Source: Mixophyes australis | Lineage: Eukaryota > Chordata > Amphibia > Anura > Limnodynastidae | Reading direction: 5' to 3' | DNA length: 64,000 nucleotides | Assembly: GCA_036250195.1 (NCBI GenBank) | Contig: JAVHZZ010000009.1 | Location: 95,403,771-95,467,770, forward strand | Shown here: piece by piece, positions 12,583-24,600 of the stretch | Numbering within the stretch: position 1 is the stretch's first letter | How the letters are laid out: each line of letters opens with the position of its first letter | Translations under genes and position numbers: made by a program | Notes under the pieces: generated by a model | The model's input: the letters and a program-made list of their open reading frames with translations, nothing else | Told to the model about the DNA's origin: nothing | Database searches by the model: none

Positions 12583-13268
12583 TATTATTATTATCGTAGA
12601 GTTGTATGGTGCCACAGAGCTCTGCAGCGCCGTGCAGTACAAAACACAGGACATACATAAAACAAGGACATACATAAAGCAACGACATACAAGGCAGACA
12701 AAATTAATTCAGACATGAAAACAAAGGATATGGAGGACCCTGCTCATTAGAGAGCTTACATTCTAAGTGGAAAAGGGTACAGCTTAAATATAAGAGGAGG
12801 AAGTGTGGCTCAAAGTGGGTATTGGTATAATTGTAAGGGTGCATTAGTGTAAATAGTATTAGTGGGGATAAGGTAAGCTCAATAAAAGAGATGAGTTTTC
12901 ACAGAGCGTCTTCAGATTTGAAGGCTGTGGGCACATTTGATGTGGCATGGTAGGGAATTCCATAACTGGGGAGCAGCATGAGAGAAGTCTTGTAGGCTGG
13001 AGTGAGAGGTGGTTACCAGAAACAAGACAAGGCGCATGTCAGAGGTAGATCGGGAGGGAGAGTATTTTGAAATTAGATTTGAGATGTATGAAAGGTTGTG
13101 GAGGGCTAGGTAAGGGTGATAAATTTGAATTGGATTCTGGAGGACACAGGGAGCCACTGTAGGAGCATGTGGAGCATTGGGAGAGAAAGAACAGTCTTGC
13201 AGCCTTGCAGCAGCATTTAGGATGGATTCAGGTGTGGATACATTGGTGTCAGGAATGGCAGATAGCAA
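12583..13268 (-). mobile_element. L2-like LINE, 3' part of reverse transcriptase frame plus tail
   Basis: The minus frame (13268-12912) has the C-terminal L2/CR1 ORF2 pattern: ILNAAARL, LHNLSYISNLISKYSPSRS, then FSHAAPQLWNSLPCHIK. The last block is the usual ending of that family (A..LWNSLP..I). The 3' tail reaches an ATT microsatellite at about 12583. It is 5'-truncated, with no catalytic reverse transcriptase motifs. Confidence 0.8.
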
Positions 13269-14477
13269 AAATATTTAAATTGATTTTCAGAATTGCACAT
13301 TTCTTTCCCCCCACAAATTGATGTTAACTCTTAACACTCCAGGCCAGTATTGCTGATTATTGCTTAGCCGCCCTGATTATATTTGTTTTCTGTGAATTGT
13401 AGAGATAAGTGACCTTTTATTGCCTCCTTAAACGACAATTAAAATCAGCATTATCGACGCCCCTGAGACCTGAACTGGGCTAACAACCAGCAAGAGGCTT
13501 AAGCTGGGTACACACTAGAGAAAATTACTGCAGATGAGATTTCTGTAATGATTTTTATCAACGACTGAAAATCCTGATGATCATGCAGATTCATGTGTAC
13601 ACATCTACATGCTTTATCATCAGATCAGTGGTGGAAGTGGGGGTGTATACGGTGTTATGTCATACCGCTACTTCTCCTTCTGCCTTCATTGTAAAGCAAT
13701 TACATTCCATTCACTTACATTCCCATTCCATCTATCTGCTCTACTTCACGTTTAAAATTAGCCCCTAATGCCTCACTATGGAATAGTGATGGTGGCGTCA
13801 TCAAGAGAGACACAAATGAGGAAATGAATATATGTTAAGGCGCAGAGAATATAACTAGCGGTAAGTGAGGGTGGCATTATGACGGGGTGGTATAAACAAG
13901 GAGCACTGTATCTCTCAAGCTTTCCAATATTTTGCCTCATTGAAGTAATTGCAAATGGCACAAATTCTTTGCATTGCCCAGTTTCAGGGTATAGACCCAC
14001 CTATGCAACTGACATTCTGTTTTACTTGCATAATAGGCACTTTGATCCTGAAAAAATAAAAATAGTTCCAATAATAATAATAAATGTGCACCGTTTATGA
14101 AACCAGCTCAGCTGATACAATTGTTCTGCAATCTCAGAGAGAATTTGGCAAATTACAGTAACATTTTAAAAGAAACAATACAATGTCCTATACAAATGTT
14201 ATTCAAACATGGAAAGTCAAGCAACAATACTCTTAGCAAACACCTCTAGAGCACTGTGCAGCTTCTACACTGGAGAGCAGGCGGTAAATGCACCTGCATT
14301 CCCTGCTGGAAAAACTCCAGCTCAAGCATTGTATATTAGTTTATGAATAAAGAGCAATAGAGTGCTGTTAAAACCATAGCCACATGTAATCTTACTGGTA
14401 TTACTCCAGGGCAAAGATCTCAAAGCAAGCAACACTGCAATTAAATAATATAATAATACTCAGGTTAAAAGAACACA
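13269..14477. other. Mostly featureless, fragment of the GGGTACACACTA family
   Basis: AAGCTGGGTACACACTAGAG at about 13500 is the left end of the MITE family complete at 40731-41945, but no right end follows. Nothing else was recognised. Confidence 0.4.
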
Positions 14478-14654
14478 CTCTAGGGCAGTGGTTCCCAAAC
14501 TTTTGCAGTTCGCGGCACCCTTAGAGTCTCCAAATTTTTTCAAGGCACCCCTCCAAAATAATTATTGAGCAGTCTTGTTTTAGAAGTAGTTGGGTCAAAA
14601 AATTGTAATACGTATTTAGGTCAGGACAGAAATACTTATTTAGTTATATGCAAA

Positions 14655-16036
14655 AATGCCCCCTCTGCATCCAGACACTCTGCCCTCAGGCACTCTGCCC
14701 CCTCTGCATCCAGATAGATTGCCCCCTCTGCATCCAGACACACTGCCCTCTCTCAAACTGCCCCCTCTGCCCTCTGTCACGCTGTCCCCCTCCTCTGCTC
14801 TGTCACGCTGTCCCCCCTCCTCAGCCCTCTCTCACAATGTCCCCCTCCTCTGCCCTCTCACACGCTGTCCCCTCCTCTGCCCTCTCACACGCTGTCCCCT
14901 CCTCTGCCCTCTCACACGCTGTCACCTCCTCTGCCCTCTCACACGCTGTCCCCTCCTCTGCCCTCTCACACGCTGTCCTCCTCCTCTGCCCTCTCTCACG
15001 CTGTCCCCCTCCTCTGCCCTCTCTCACGCTGTCCCCCTCCTCTGCCCTCTCACACGTTGTCCCCTCCTCTGCCCTCTCACACTGTGTCCCCCTCCACTGT
15101 CCCTCTCACGCTGTGTCCCCCTCCACTGTCCCTCTCATGCTGTCCTCCTCCTCTGCCCCTCTCACGCTGTGTCCCCCTCCACTGCCCTCTCTCACGCTGT
15201 GTCCCCCTCCACTGCCCTCTCTCACGCTGTGTCCCTCCACTGCCCCTCTCACGCTGTGTCCCCCTCCACTGCCCCTCTCACGCTGTGTCCCCCTCCACTG
15301 CCCCTCTCACGCTGTGTCCCCCTCCACTGTCCCTCTCACGCTGTGTCCCCCTGTCCCCCTCCACTGCCCTCTCTCACGCTGTGTCCCCCCTCCACTGCCC
15401 TCTCTCACGCTGTGTCCCCCTCCACTGCCCCTCTCACGCTGTGTCCCCCTCCACTGCCCCTCTCACCCTGTGTCCCCCTCCTCTGCCCCACTGTGCCCCT
15501 CCTCTGCCCCGCTGTGCCCCTCCTCTGCCTCGCTGTGCCCCTCATCTGCTCTCTGTCCCCCTCCTCTGCCCCGCTGTCACCATCCTCTGCTCTCTGTCCC
15601 CATCCTCTGCCCCGCTGTCACCATCCTCTGCTCTCTGTCCCCCTCCTCTGCCCCGCTGTCCCCATCCTCTGCTCTCTGTCCCCCTCCTCTGCTCTCTGTC
15701 CCCCTCCTCTGCCCCGCTGTCACCATCCTCTGCTCTCTGTCCTCCTCCTCTGCCCTCTGTCCCCCTCCTCTGTTCCGCTGTCACCATCCTCTGCTCTCTG
15801 TCCCCATCCTCTGCTCTCTGTCCCCTTCCTCTGCCCCGCTGTCCCCATCCTCTGCTCTCTGTCCCCCTCCTCAGCTCTCTGTCCCCCTCTTCTGCCCCGC
15901 TGTCCCCATCCTCTGCTCTCTGTCCCCCTCCTCTGCTCTCTGTCCCCCTCCTCTGCCCCGCTGTCACCATCCTCTGCTCTCTGTCCCCATCCTTTGCTCT
16001 CTGTCCCCCTCCTCTGCCCCGCTGTCGCGATCCCTC
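14655..16036. repeat. CT-rich minisatellite inside the hAT element
   Basis: Variable units of the form CCTCTGCCCTCTCTCACGCT + GTCCCC. They shift through subtypes: CTCACACGCTGTCCCCTC, then CACGCTGTGTCCCCCTCCAC, then CTCTGTCCCCCTCCTCTG. Because the units are mostly stop-free, long Pro/Ser/Leu frames run through on both strands. Confidence 0.9.
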
Positions 16037-16070
16037 TCACTCTGCCCCGCGCCAGGCGACAGCCATAAAA

Positions 16071-16235
16071 AAAAAAAGAACACAGAAACTTACCAATCCG
16101 TCGGGCGCCGGGACCCAGCAGCCTCCTCTCTCCCGCTGCTTGTTACTGACGTCGATATTCAGTGACAGCTGCGGGAGAGAGGAGGCTGCTGGGTCCCGGC
16201 GCCCGACGGATTGGTAAGTTTCTGTGTTCTTTTTT
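16071..16235. repeat. Long inverted repeat near the element's right end
   Basis: The arm GAACACAGAAACTTACCAAT..GGACCCAGCAGCCTCCTCTC is inverted as GAGAGGAGGCTGCTGGGTCC..ATTGGTAAGTTTCTGTGTTC with a short loop around 16140-16165. The same hairpin exists in the 36178 copy at about 36255-36410. Confidence 0.85.
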
Positions 16236-16305
16236 TTTTTTATGGCTGGCCCGCGGCACCCCAGTGACTGCGCCGCGGCGCACAGTTTGGGAACCGCCGC
16301 TCTAG

Positions 16306-16480
16306 GGGGTATATTTGCTAAACCGTGGGTTTGAAAAAGTGGAGATGTTGTCTATAGCAACCAATCAGATTCTAACTGTCATTTTGTAGAATGTACTAAA
16401 TAAATGATAGCTAGAATCTGATTGGTTGCTATAGGCAATATATCCTCTTTTTCAAACCCGCAGTTTAGTAAATATACCCC
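16306..16480. repeat. Palindromic Harbinger-like MITE abutting the hAT element
   Basis: GGGGTATATTTGCTAAACCG to GCAGTTTAGTAAATATACCCC with the common core. Its first two bases lie inside the right-hand CTCTAGGG duplication of the neighbouring hAT, so the hAT landed at the MITE's edge. Confidence 0.85.
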
Positions 16481-17054
16481 TAGGGGTAATTTCAAAATGT
16501 GCAAATTGTCTTTTGTGATGTCATGGCCCTACTTTTTTATGGGGAAGAGCAAGGATTTCTGGCTAAGTTGGTGGCATACTTGGGGTTGTAAAAGTTTGCA
16601 ATGTCTAATGGGAGAAGTAAGACGAATCAGATTCCTTGCAACATACAGATTTTGCACATGAGTGCTCCTAATTTTGCACCAAATTGAAAAACAAATAACA
16701 ATTTTGAGGAGCGGGATTATTCAAATTATATGACGAGGGTGGAGAAAGTGGATTTAGAAAAGTGTTTCCTAATTTATGGGTAGAAACCCAGCCAAATCGA
16801 ATCTTCACTTATTTGCACCTTTTTGAATTCTTTCACTCTACATGGAATTTAACCTGTCAAAGACTGACACAATTTATTTGCTTTACACAAATAAATAAAA
16901 TCAAAAGCCTCCATCTTTCCAGCAATAACAGGTCCACTATGAAAGACTACTAAATTCCAAAATTTACTTTTTCTAAATTTGAACCCTAAGGAATCCCTGA
17001 AACTATCCTTCTGCATATTTTGTAAATGTCTGAAAGGGTTGGAAATGGAAAGTC

Positions 17055-17915
17055 TACATTCATAATGTCGACATTAAACATTTATATACCATAACATTGA
17101 CAGCCACAATGCCTACACAGTTAAAATGTAGATAATCATAATGTCTACACAATCAAAATATCGACATATAAAATGTGTACAAGTCGCCCTGCAATAATGC
17201 AAACCAGCCCCGGGCCAGTCAGCCTGGATTCCCTAGGGAGATTGCGTCCGCAAAAACCCCCTTCTGATAGCACTAGTGGTCTTCCCACACACCTGGGGCG
17301 GTGGGTGTGGGGTAATATTAATTGTTTAAGTTAATAAATCTATTTTGTCCCTGGTGCACTACAGGTCCCAGCTTTCCCAGTATTTGAGCATGCCTGTGCT
17401 TGTAGTACTACAAGCATCATCATACCCACGGCTGCCATACGCTTTTTTTTTTTGTCCGGATCCGAACGCTCTAGAGAATCCAGCCCCTCGCTGTAAGGCC
17501 TGGAGCTGGTTTGGCATTATGGAAAGGGGACCCCACACTGCAGATTTCCCTGCAATAGTGTCACCAGCCCAGGCTGACAAGGCCTAGTGCTGGCAATAAT
17601 AAAATTTGGGGGACCACACACATTTTGTCCCCCCTAATTTTGCTAATACCAGCCTAGGAAGACAGCACTAGGGTTGGTTAACCTGTTTGGGGGTGAGGGC
17701 ATACAATTTTTTTTGGGGGGGGGCTTTTCATTTATTATCATTTTTTTGTTTACATTTATTTATTTATGTCGACATTTTGAATGTCGACATTGCAGCCCTG
17801 TACACATTTTATATATTGACATTTTGAATGTTTTGGACATTATGACTGTCGATATCATAACAGTGTAGACATTATGACTGCCAACATTATTGTTTAGAGA
17901 TTTTTAATGTCGACC
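17055..17915. repeat. Repeat rich in TGTCGACAT blocks with nested family segment
   Basis: Blocks such as AATGTCGACATT, TAATGTCTACA and GACATTATGACTGTCGA recur in both orientations at 17055-17190 and 17765-17915. They enclose a segment (17200-17700) related to 181-1010. This looks like an inverted-repeat element with an insertion; boundaries are uncertain. Confidence 0.45.
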
Positions 17916-18161
17916 AGTGGTCAAAGTGGAAATTTAGAAGTGGCGGTATGGAACACAATACATACACTGTTGACTCCAGGTTTCCTTTTGCTTTTACAGC
18001 AATTAAAGCACAGCCTTCAGAACAGCTGAATCACTCCCATTATCTCACATGGGGATGAAGAAGAAAGTCTCCTCCCAACACCACAAGATCACATCAACTA
18101 GGAAGGAATTTTGAAACAAATGCTGTGTTCGCACTCTCTGATCATAAAACATGTTTTAGAG

Positions 18162-19583
18162 CATGGTTGTCCAACCCGCGGCCCGCGGGCAGCATGCGGC
18201 CCAGGATCCCTGTGAATGTGGCCCAGCAGGAGTTTTGGTTGTGGCAAGGGTGCAGTGCTTGAAAAAAAAATCCTGCAAAAAAAATAAAAAAATACTTACC
18301 TTGCGGTCACGTCAGCTGGCGCTCCGGCTCCCTCCCTGGTCTTCTACTCCGTGTGGCGCTCGCAGTGAATGTCGGGGGTGACATCATCACACCCGACATC
18401 CATTGCGTAGCGCAGCACAGAGGAGTCACCCGCGCAAACTATCAGCAGCAGTGAAAGATCATCCAGTATCTCATTGTTGTTACTCTGAATTTGGACTTTC
18501 TGCACCATGCAATTAGGAACTAGCTGTGTTCTCTGTATGTATCTAATATAAATATTAAGAGATAATTGTATTTTTAATATTTTAAACCATTTTAAATGTG
18601 CAGTGCTGAGTAGGGTGAAAATATCACCCACTGTTACCCTCATCGGAGGCTGCTCCATGAGCCATTTTTCCCACCACCCTATCTTTAAATCTCTGTAGAT
18701 TTCTATTAGTCCTCCTGATGCTACCTATACCATTTCAAACTGGTCAATAAAAAAAATGATTCATGGGTGCAGAAAGAGAGGAAAAAAAAGTTTTTGGCAT
18801 TTAATTCCACGAACCCCACTAAGGGGCAGATGCAGGTAAGTTAAATTGTAGCTGGTAATGGGACTACTGCTTTAATCATGATTCTGCAACAGGTTTCCTA
18901 ACTCTTACTAACTCCATTTCCAAGTACCGTATTTCCCCAAGTATATGACGCACCCATGAATAAGACGCACCTTAATTTTGGGGCCCAAAATGAAAAAAAA
19001 AAAACTTCCTGAGACAACTGGGGTCTCCCACTGCCGGCTGGTTTTCCTGCACCATCTCATGCTCTGAGCATGCTGCCCTCCTGGCGGTTTCCAGATTCCC
19101 GGGTGCCCCCGCCTTCTGAGAGTCCCCCCTGGCCCTGGTGGCTTCTAGCTGAGTGCCTTACTTCTACCTCTCGGAGCGCCTATCATGGCAATTGTGGCCT
19201 GTTTCCGGTGGAGACCAGGGGCTGGAGTTGGAACAGCCCGGCGGACCCGCTACTTCCGGTTATGCGGCGGGACTTCCGGCGGGGACACGCCGTTCATACA
19301 GCCAGCGGGGACTCCTCTCCTCTCACATCCAGGTGCCGACTTCTTCATTGAGGTAAGTAAGACTTGCAGTGTATAAGATGCACCCTTTTTTTAGACCCAA
19401 AATTTGGGGGGAAAAGGTGCGTCTTATACATGGGGAAATACGGTAAGTTTAATATGTTAACTATGTTTTCTATGGTTTTTTGATGATCAGCTATCGTCAG
19501 TGTTAATGTATTTTATGTGCGGCCCAAACCAACTCGTCGTCTTCCAATGTGGCCCAGGGAAGCTAAAAGGTTGGACACCCCTG
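18162..19583. mobile_element. hAT-like element, TSD TTTTAGAG
   Basis: Starts CATGGTTGTCCAACCCGCGG and ends GGTTGGACACCCCTG, with exact TTTTAGAG on each side (18154-18161, 19584-19591). The 'tgcggccca/tggcccagg' motifs near both ends are inverted partners. It carries the nested element at 18925-19445. No transposase frame is present. Confidence 0.85.
18925..19445. mobile_element. Nested element with CCGTATTTCCCC ends
   Basis: TACCGTATTTCCCCAAGTAT at the left and CATGGGGAAATACGGTA at the right, followed inward by GACGCACC / GGTGCGTC, are inverted. The interior (about 19030-19370) is GC-rich with no recognisable protein. It lies wholly within the hAT at 18162. Confidence 0.7.
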
Positions 19584-19789
19584 TTTTAGAGTATTTGTAT
19601 CGGAATTTTAAAAGGAACTGAACACTTTACCTAAGTCATACCCAACAGCAGTCCTGTGTATGGCAAGACAGTTTAGGTTTCACTTGGTGGTTTAAGGCAA
19701 AGATAATGTGAGATGTGAGTGTGGCCAAGAATGATCGGGGTTGTGGAAAAGAGTCTACAGAACTGTTTGTTGAGAATATTAGCATATTT

Positions 19790-20050
19790 GTATCATCATC
19801 ATCAACATTTATTTATATAGCGCCAGCAAATTCCGTAGCGCTTTATATTAGACATCCAGGCAATATTTAATGAACTTGACTTAACCTTAGTGGTGTGTGA
19901 ACTGTACTGTGTCATGAGGTTTTAATAATCATCATAATCATCATCACCATTTATTTATATAGCTACACATTATATGGTCGGAAATTGAAATCATTACCCC
20001 AGTGCTGTAAGGCAGAAGTGCTAAACACTACGTCACCGTGCTGTCCATAA
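19790..20050 (-). mobile_element. Two L2-like LINE 3' tails, minus orientation
   Basis: Both ATCATCATC..ATTTATTTATATAGCGCCAG (19790) and ATCATCACCATTTATTTATATAGC (19930), each shown in part, read in reverse as the L2-type tail with TATAAATAAAT. They are short and non-coding. Confidence 0.55.
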
Positions 20051-20290
20051 TAATGTTTAATTATTTTGAAATATGACATGTCTGCTAAGTTGATGCTTCG
20101 ATACATTTATTGCAGTTCTATTCATTGTGCTGCATAAAGAGAATATGGAGAAAGTGGATCTAATTTAATTGTGCAAAGGCGTAATAGGTGGGGAAAGAAG
20201 TGACATGGTCAGCCCATACAAGTCACCCACTATTTCTACTGGGTAACAATAACTGTAACCTGAATCCACTAATGTGGATGCATCAAGAAA

Positions 20291-20944
20291 TTAAGGGGCA
20301 GATTCAATTATAAAAAAAATCGCTGCGTATTGTCCCGGAACAGTAATGAAACACTACATGGCGTTTTTAGTGAAATATCCGCTCACTTTTGTTCACACCC
20401 CATAGAGACGCTTGCAAAAGTGAGCGTTACTTTTACTGTATAAATGGTAATAATGCGCAGAGAGGAACATCGCAGCTAATTGAATCTGTATTCAACTATC
20501 TGCGATGTTCACATTTATTATGGTAATACGGTGCCGCAATATTGCAGCTTTCCCTTCCCAACCCTCAGGGGCGCACGCAGGATTTTTAAGGGGGTTTCCC
20601 CCACCCCCCAAAAAAACCATGCGAGAGAGCTGCTACGCATGCGCCCGCGCATGCGCAGAAGCTCTGTTTCGGCTGCACTGTACTATACAGCAGCCGCGGC
20701 GCTGTCAAAGAAGCGTCCGCGGTGGTGCTGTATTGTCTTTGACAGCGCCGCGGCTGCTATATAGTACAGTGCCGCTATGTAGGGGCACTTCTTTAGCGGA
20801 GGGGAGGGGTTTCTGGAACCCCCCTTGCGTGCGCCCTTGACCCTATTGGTGGGGAGCAAAGGGAAACCCATGAAATTGCAGTAATGCAGAGTGCCTTCGC
20901 GCCCCTTTACGGAGGCAGTTCGCACACAATTGAATATGCCCCTA
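20291..20944. repeat. MITE with GGGGCAGATTCAATT ends, interrupted
   Basis: TTAAGGGGCAGATTCAATT at the left and AATTGAATATGCCCCTAA at the right are inverted, resembling the TTAA-flanked family. A second element (20566-20839) is inserted inside. Confidence 0.6.
20566..20839. mobile_element. MITE with 5-bp TSD ACCCT
   Basis: Ends CAGGGGCGCACGCAGGAT and TTGCGTGCGCCCTTG, flanked by exact ACCCT (20561-20565, 20840-20844). The interior has an inverted AGCAGCCGCGGCGCTGTCAA module. The same family lies at 57057-57321, also with a 5-bp duplication. Overlapping frames on both strands are palindrome artefacts. Confidence 0.8.
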
Positions 20945-21359
20945 ACAATTCAATGTCCTAAATTTCCAAAACTAAAAGACTAGACTGTCATGGGGAAAGT
21001 GGGATACATTGTAGCCCTGACACAACAAAATACTACATAAAGTAATTCAAATCTCCAATGGATTTTCTTCACCATGAGTAAATGTTCTTCAGAAAAAAAG
21101 TGGGATCTAAGTGAAAACGGGGTCACATTTTGGTAAATGATCTCGCAATTTGTGTTGGTCCCGGAACGCACCACGGAACACTGGCAGACTGAGACTACTG
21201 TGTATCTGCCCTCATCATGCATTTTACAAGCTGTCAGGTGTCCTGTCCACATATATGAGCACGTATACCGTTATGTGGGACGACCTCCATAACCTACAAA
21301 TTTAGTGCTATTGATAGGACAGTTCCATATGTTTGATAGCGCCAGTAACAGTGTCTGTG

Positions 21360-21588
21360 GTTACACTGGTGAGCAGTGCACATCCCGGCAGCTCATGTTA
21401 GGGGGCATTGCTGTGCAAGCTATTCCTAGCACCGAGATCATGTCAGTGCTGGGCGGGGTCTCCGCAGCTTAGGGTAGAATCACGTCGCCTCTCTCACCGT
21501 CTACCCTGCGGCCGTGGCTGGGAGTAGCCAGACTGCATGCTGTGCGGATCGGAGCGGCCTTCATGCGCTGTGCTCTCCGGTCTTTGTT
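21360..21588 (+). promoter_or_regulatory. cd99: Probable GC-rich promoter and 5' UTR of the CD99-family gene
   Basis: The segment directly upstream of exon 1 is richer in G+C and CpG than its surroundings and contains a GC-box GGGCGGGGT at 21451-21459. No TATA box is evident. The transcription start cannot be placed. Two short upstream open frames fall in it. Confidence 0.5.
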
Positions 21589-21599
21589 ATGATGGCTAA
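21537..21599 (+). other. Overlapping upstream ORFs
   Basis: An ATG at 21537 opens a 20-codon frame ending with TAA at 21597-21599, overlapping the main start out of frame. A second ATG at 21563 opens a 9-codon frame. Its TGA (21590-21592) sits inside the ATGATG of the main start, a layout compatible with re-initiation. Both count only if transcription begins upstream of 21537. Confidence 0.45.
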
Positions 21600-21652
21600 G
21601 TGCACCTCGCCCCTGCTGCTCACCCTGGCACTCCTTGCTGTGGTCCTGAGAG
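21592..21652 (+). CDS. cd99: Exon 1 of a CD99/CD99L2-family gene (signal peptide)
   Basis: This encodes the start and signal peptide of a type I cell-surface glycoprotein of the CD99 family; in mammals these mediate leukocyte adhesion and transendothelial migration. The sequence shows MAKCTSPLLLTLALLAVVLR, a short basic n-region followed by a hydrophobic core. Two ATGs are adjacent (21589 and 21592). I chose the second because its context is better (A at -3, G at +4) and because human CD99 starts similarly (MAR). Starting at 21589 adds one Met. The exon ends with G before GTAAGC, so intron 1 is phase 1, and exon 2 completes the codon as Ala. The upstream GC-rich promoter supports a genuine first exon. 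Orthology to CD99 rather than CD99L2 is likely but not proven. Confidence 0.75.
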
Positions 21653-24600
21653 GTAAGCACCAAACTGTGTGTCTGCATCTGTGCAAACAACACAATGGCC
21701 TGCAGACACACGTGTATTGATGTGTGCATATATTATTCAGCATATCGTGATATGAGCAGTGTGTATAGTACGACATGTATGTAGATTAATATAAATGGTT
21801 GGTAACTATGTGCAGATTTGTATAGCTTATAAAGATGTATTATCTGTATATTTGTTGGTCAAGTACAGAATATCATTAAGCAATTAATCTTTTTGATGTG
21901 CAGTTCCTAGATCACTTTGTGGTTTATCAGTTAATCCTAAGTAATTCTAAGGTTTTTTTTAATGCTGCCAGGAGGGCAGCAATGTATATGCAGCCTCCCC
22001 AGATGTTCCAGTTTCCATTCATTGACCAGAGTCCAGATGGCATTATAATAACTGCTGAATGTGCCACTCATAAATTACCCCACTGGCAGCTGTGTGGACC
22101 CAACTGTCCTTTTGACACTGTCAAATTAACCCAACTGAGTTCTGTTGCACAGCTGTTAGAATCCAGTTGTTTGTCAGTAGTCATAGTTTTGTGTGTTGAT
22201 TAACAATTAGTAGTTTAGTACAACCTCTTGATGTCTTACAGTGTCATTTTTTTTAATCATGGAGACCACGGCAGAGATGTAAGCTCTTTTGGACAGATTT
22301 GGCTGTCCCCCACATGTGTCAGTAAGCTAGTTTATCTGTCATTGTTTTATATACAGTACCAGGAGACATGTTGTTAAAGTGAATGTTGATATACAAATTG
22401 TTGTTGTTTTGAGTAATATGTAATATTTTTCACTGCATTGACTTGCAGGATACACCTAGTGTAAAAGTATCTAGGTTGCATTATTTAACGTTCACAGGCA
22501 GAATGAGAATACTGCACTGTTCATGTACAGTGAATACTATCCACCAATTGGAAATTCCTGCTTGTAAGTTACAACAGACTTGTTCATTGTGGGTGCCAAA
22601 CAAAATGACAAAAAGGTTGTGTTTTTTTCAATAGGTTTTCGACGTGTGGGGAAATCTGTTGCATCAACAATTGTTTTGTTCTATGCAAACAAGATAGCTA
22701 ATCCTTCAGTGACTGAATAGCATTTGGATTATCTAGAAACCGTTATCAGTTTATCTGCAGCTAAGGTTTCAGATCTGGGTTTGTGGAATTATGTTATGAA
22801 AATGAGATCTACATAATCTAAATATTGAATTTCTGTACAGTCATTGTTGTAGAACTTTTTTTTTTGCAAACACTTTTATTAAAATATTATGACTATTATA
22901 TGATATATGAAAATCAGAGTCTTTGGGAAAATCGCAGCCATGTAGAAGTTAAGATTCTTGTAAAGTAGGATGATTAAAACAACTGAAAATTATCAGGTCA
23001 AAAGCCTCTGTCAGGATTTCACTGTTTATTAATTTTCATGCTTCTGCTATATGTAAATTAACAGGTTTAACTAGCCGATCTGGCCATCATAGTCAGCCCA
23101 TAATTAATAAGACTTATATAAACCACAAAAATGACTGGCACTGCTTTATTTAAGCAAATGCACCTACTTTTCTATCTTATAAGCTGCATGCACACTTCCC
23201 CTTCCTTAGAGCTGACCCTGGGAGGATCATTCTGTGGCTGTGTACAGAGGTAGTAAGAACAAATGGATGCTCCAATATAATAGAGTGTTGTGCATCCAGT
23301 TTGGCCATTATACACTGTGGCATTGGGTCTACCAATGCTTATAATTGTGCAGGAGGGACGTGACAATATTTAAAAGACAGCCACTCAACTGGTGCCTGGA
23401 TGATGGTTTTGGAAAATACAGACTCGGGAATTATCCCAGTATATATCAATAACACTTGGTTAGGTTCAGATGAAGGCCCCAGGACAGATGGATAACATCA
23501 TTGTCCTGTTCACAAACCACTGGAGGACACTCCTCTTTCAGAAAGGAACAGGTGCAAGATGTAATAATAATAATAACTAGGTACTGTTAAGTGGCATTTA
23601 GCATTGACCTTGTTTTGTAAGGGAATGACTGCATTCCACTCATGCCAGGATAATGCACATCACAACATTAAGGATCATCAGAGCCCTTCACTGTTGGAAG
23701 CAGCACTCAGTGCTGTGGATTACTTTGTGGTCTCCACTTGTGCAGTCATCCCTCTGTTGAGAACACAGTGAAGGATATTTCATTGCACCAGATCAGCTTC
23801 CTCCACCGCTCGGTAATCCACTGGATATCATCTTTGCCCCACAGAAGTTGCAAATGTGTGGTGTCAACTGTAATGAAAAGTCTATGCTTCAACCCGACTA
23901 TGATATCCTGCTTTGTGGAGTTCTTGGCTGACAGTTTTTTATTAAATTGTCAGCTTGCGCCGCAGGTTGATGTTTGCGGTCAGTTGATGTGGAGTCACTT
24001 GCCTGTTTTTGCCTTGCATTCAAATTAATGTACAGATATCACTATCGTGGAATATGAAATTTCACACATGAATGCTCTTTGATTATGTTTTTCCCTCACA
24101 GTTCCATGCAAACATCATCTTAAGCACCATTGGTCATGAAATATTAACAAATTAAACTGTCATGGTCATTGAAGCTTGTCAAATGCACCCAAAAAAATGT
24201 CACCCAGGTCTCCTTTTGAATGCTAACCTTACTTATAGGAAATCGGGACAGTCCAGCATTTTTAAACATGAACCCGGAATATGTTAGGATATTATTTGCC
24301 TAATTAACATATGTTCCACACCTATGTTGTAGCCCTTGCTTTTAGTATACTTCGTGTCCCTCATATACCCAGGATTTTGTTTTGTTTGTTTTGCATTATT
24401 TTCTTTTTTTCATTTTGTCCACTAGCTATAGCTTCCCAAGTTTGCGGGTCCACATGAAAATGGTGGAAACAGTTAAATGTCACTTAACCTAACCGTTTAG
24501 GGACACATCGTTCATTGATTTCAGGACTGGACAGAACCCAGAGCCTGGTAGTCAGTGCACCTACAGTAAGATATTACTGCTGGCTCCCTCAAGATTTGGG

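Larger units (their letters stand above)
14486..16299. mobile_element. hAT-like element carrying a CT-rich minisatellite, TSD CTCTAGGG
   Basis: Starts CAGTGGTTCCCAAACTTTTG and ends CAGTTTGGGAACCGCCG. Exact 8-bp copies of CTCTAGGG flank it (14478-14485, 16300-16307). The left arm, internal tandem array and a long palindrome near the right end are shared with the inverted copy at 36178-37798. There is no transposase frame, so it must be moved by a hAT transposase elsewhere. The 505-, 470- and 386-aa frames are array translations. Confidence 0.9.

Noticed and set aside
11866..12675. Cluster of overlapping ORFs on both strands (up to 179 aa)
   Set aside because: Caused by the large palindrome and A/T runs of a hAT foldback element with TSD CCTGTGCA.
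14648..16217. Large Pro/Ser/Leu-rich ORFs (up to 505 aa)
   Set aside because: They are translations of a CT-rich minisatellite in several frames at once, inside a transposon with clear TSDs.
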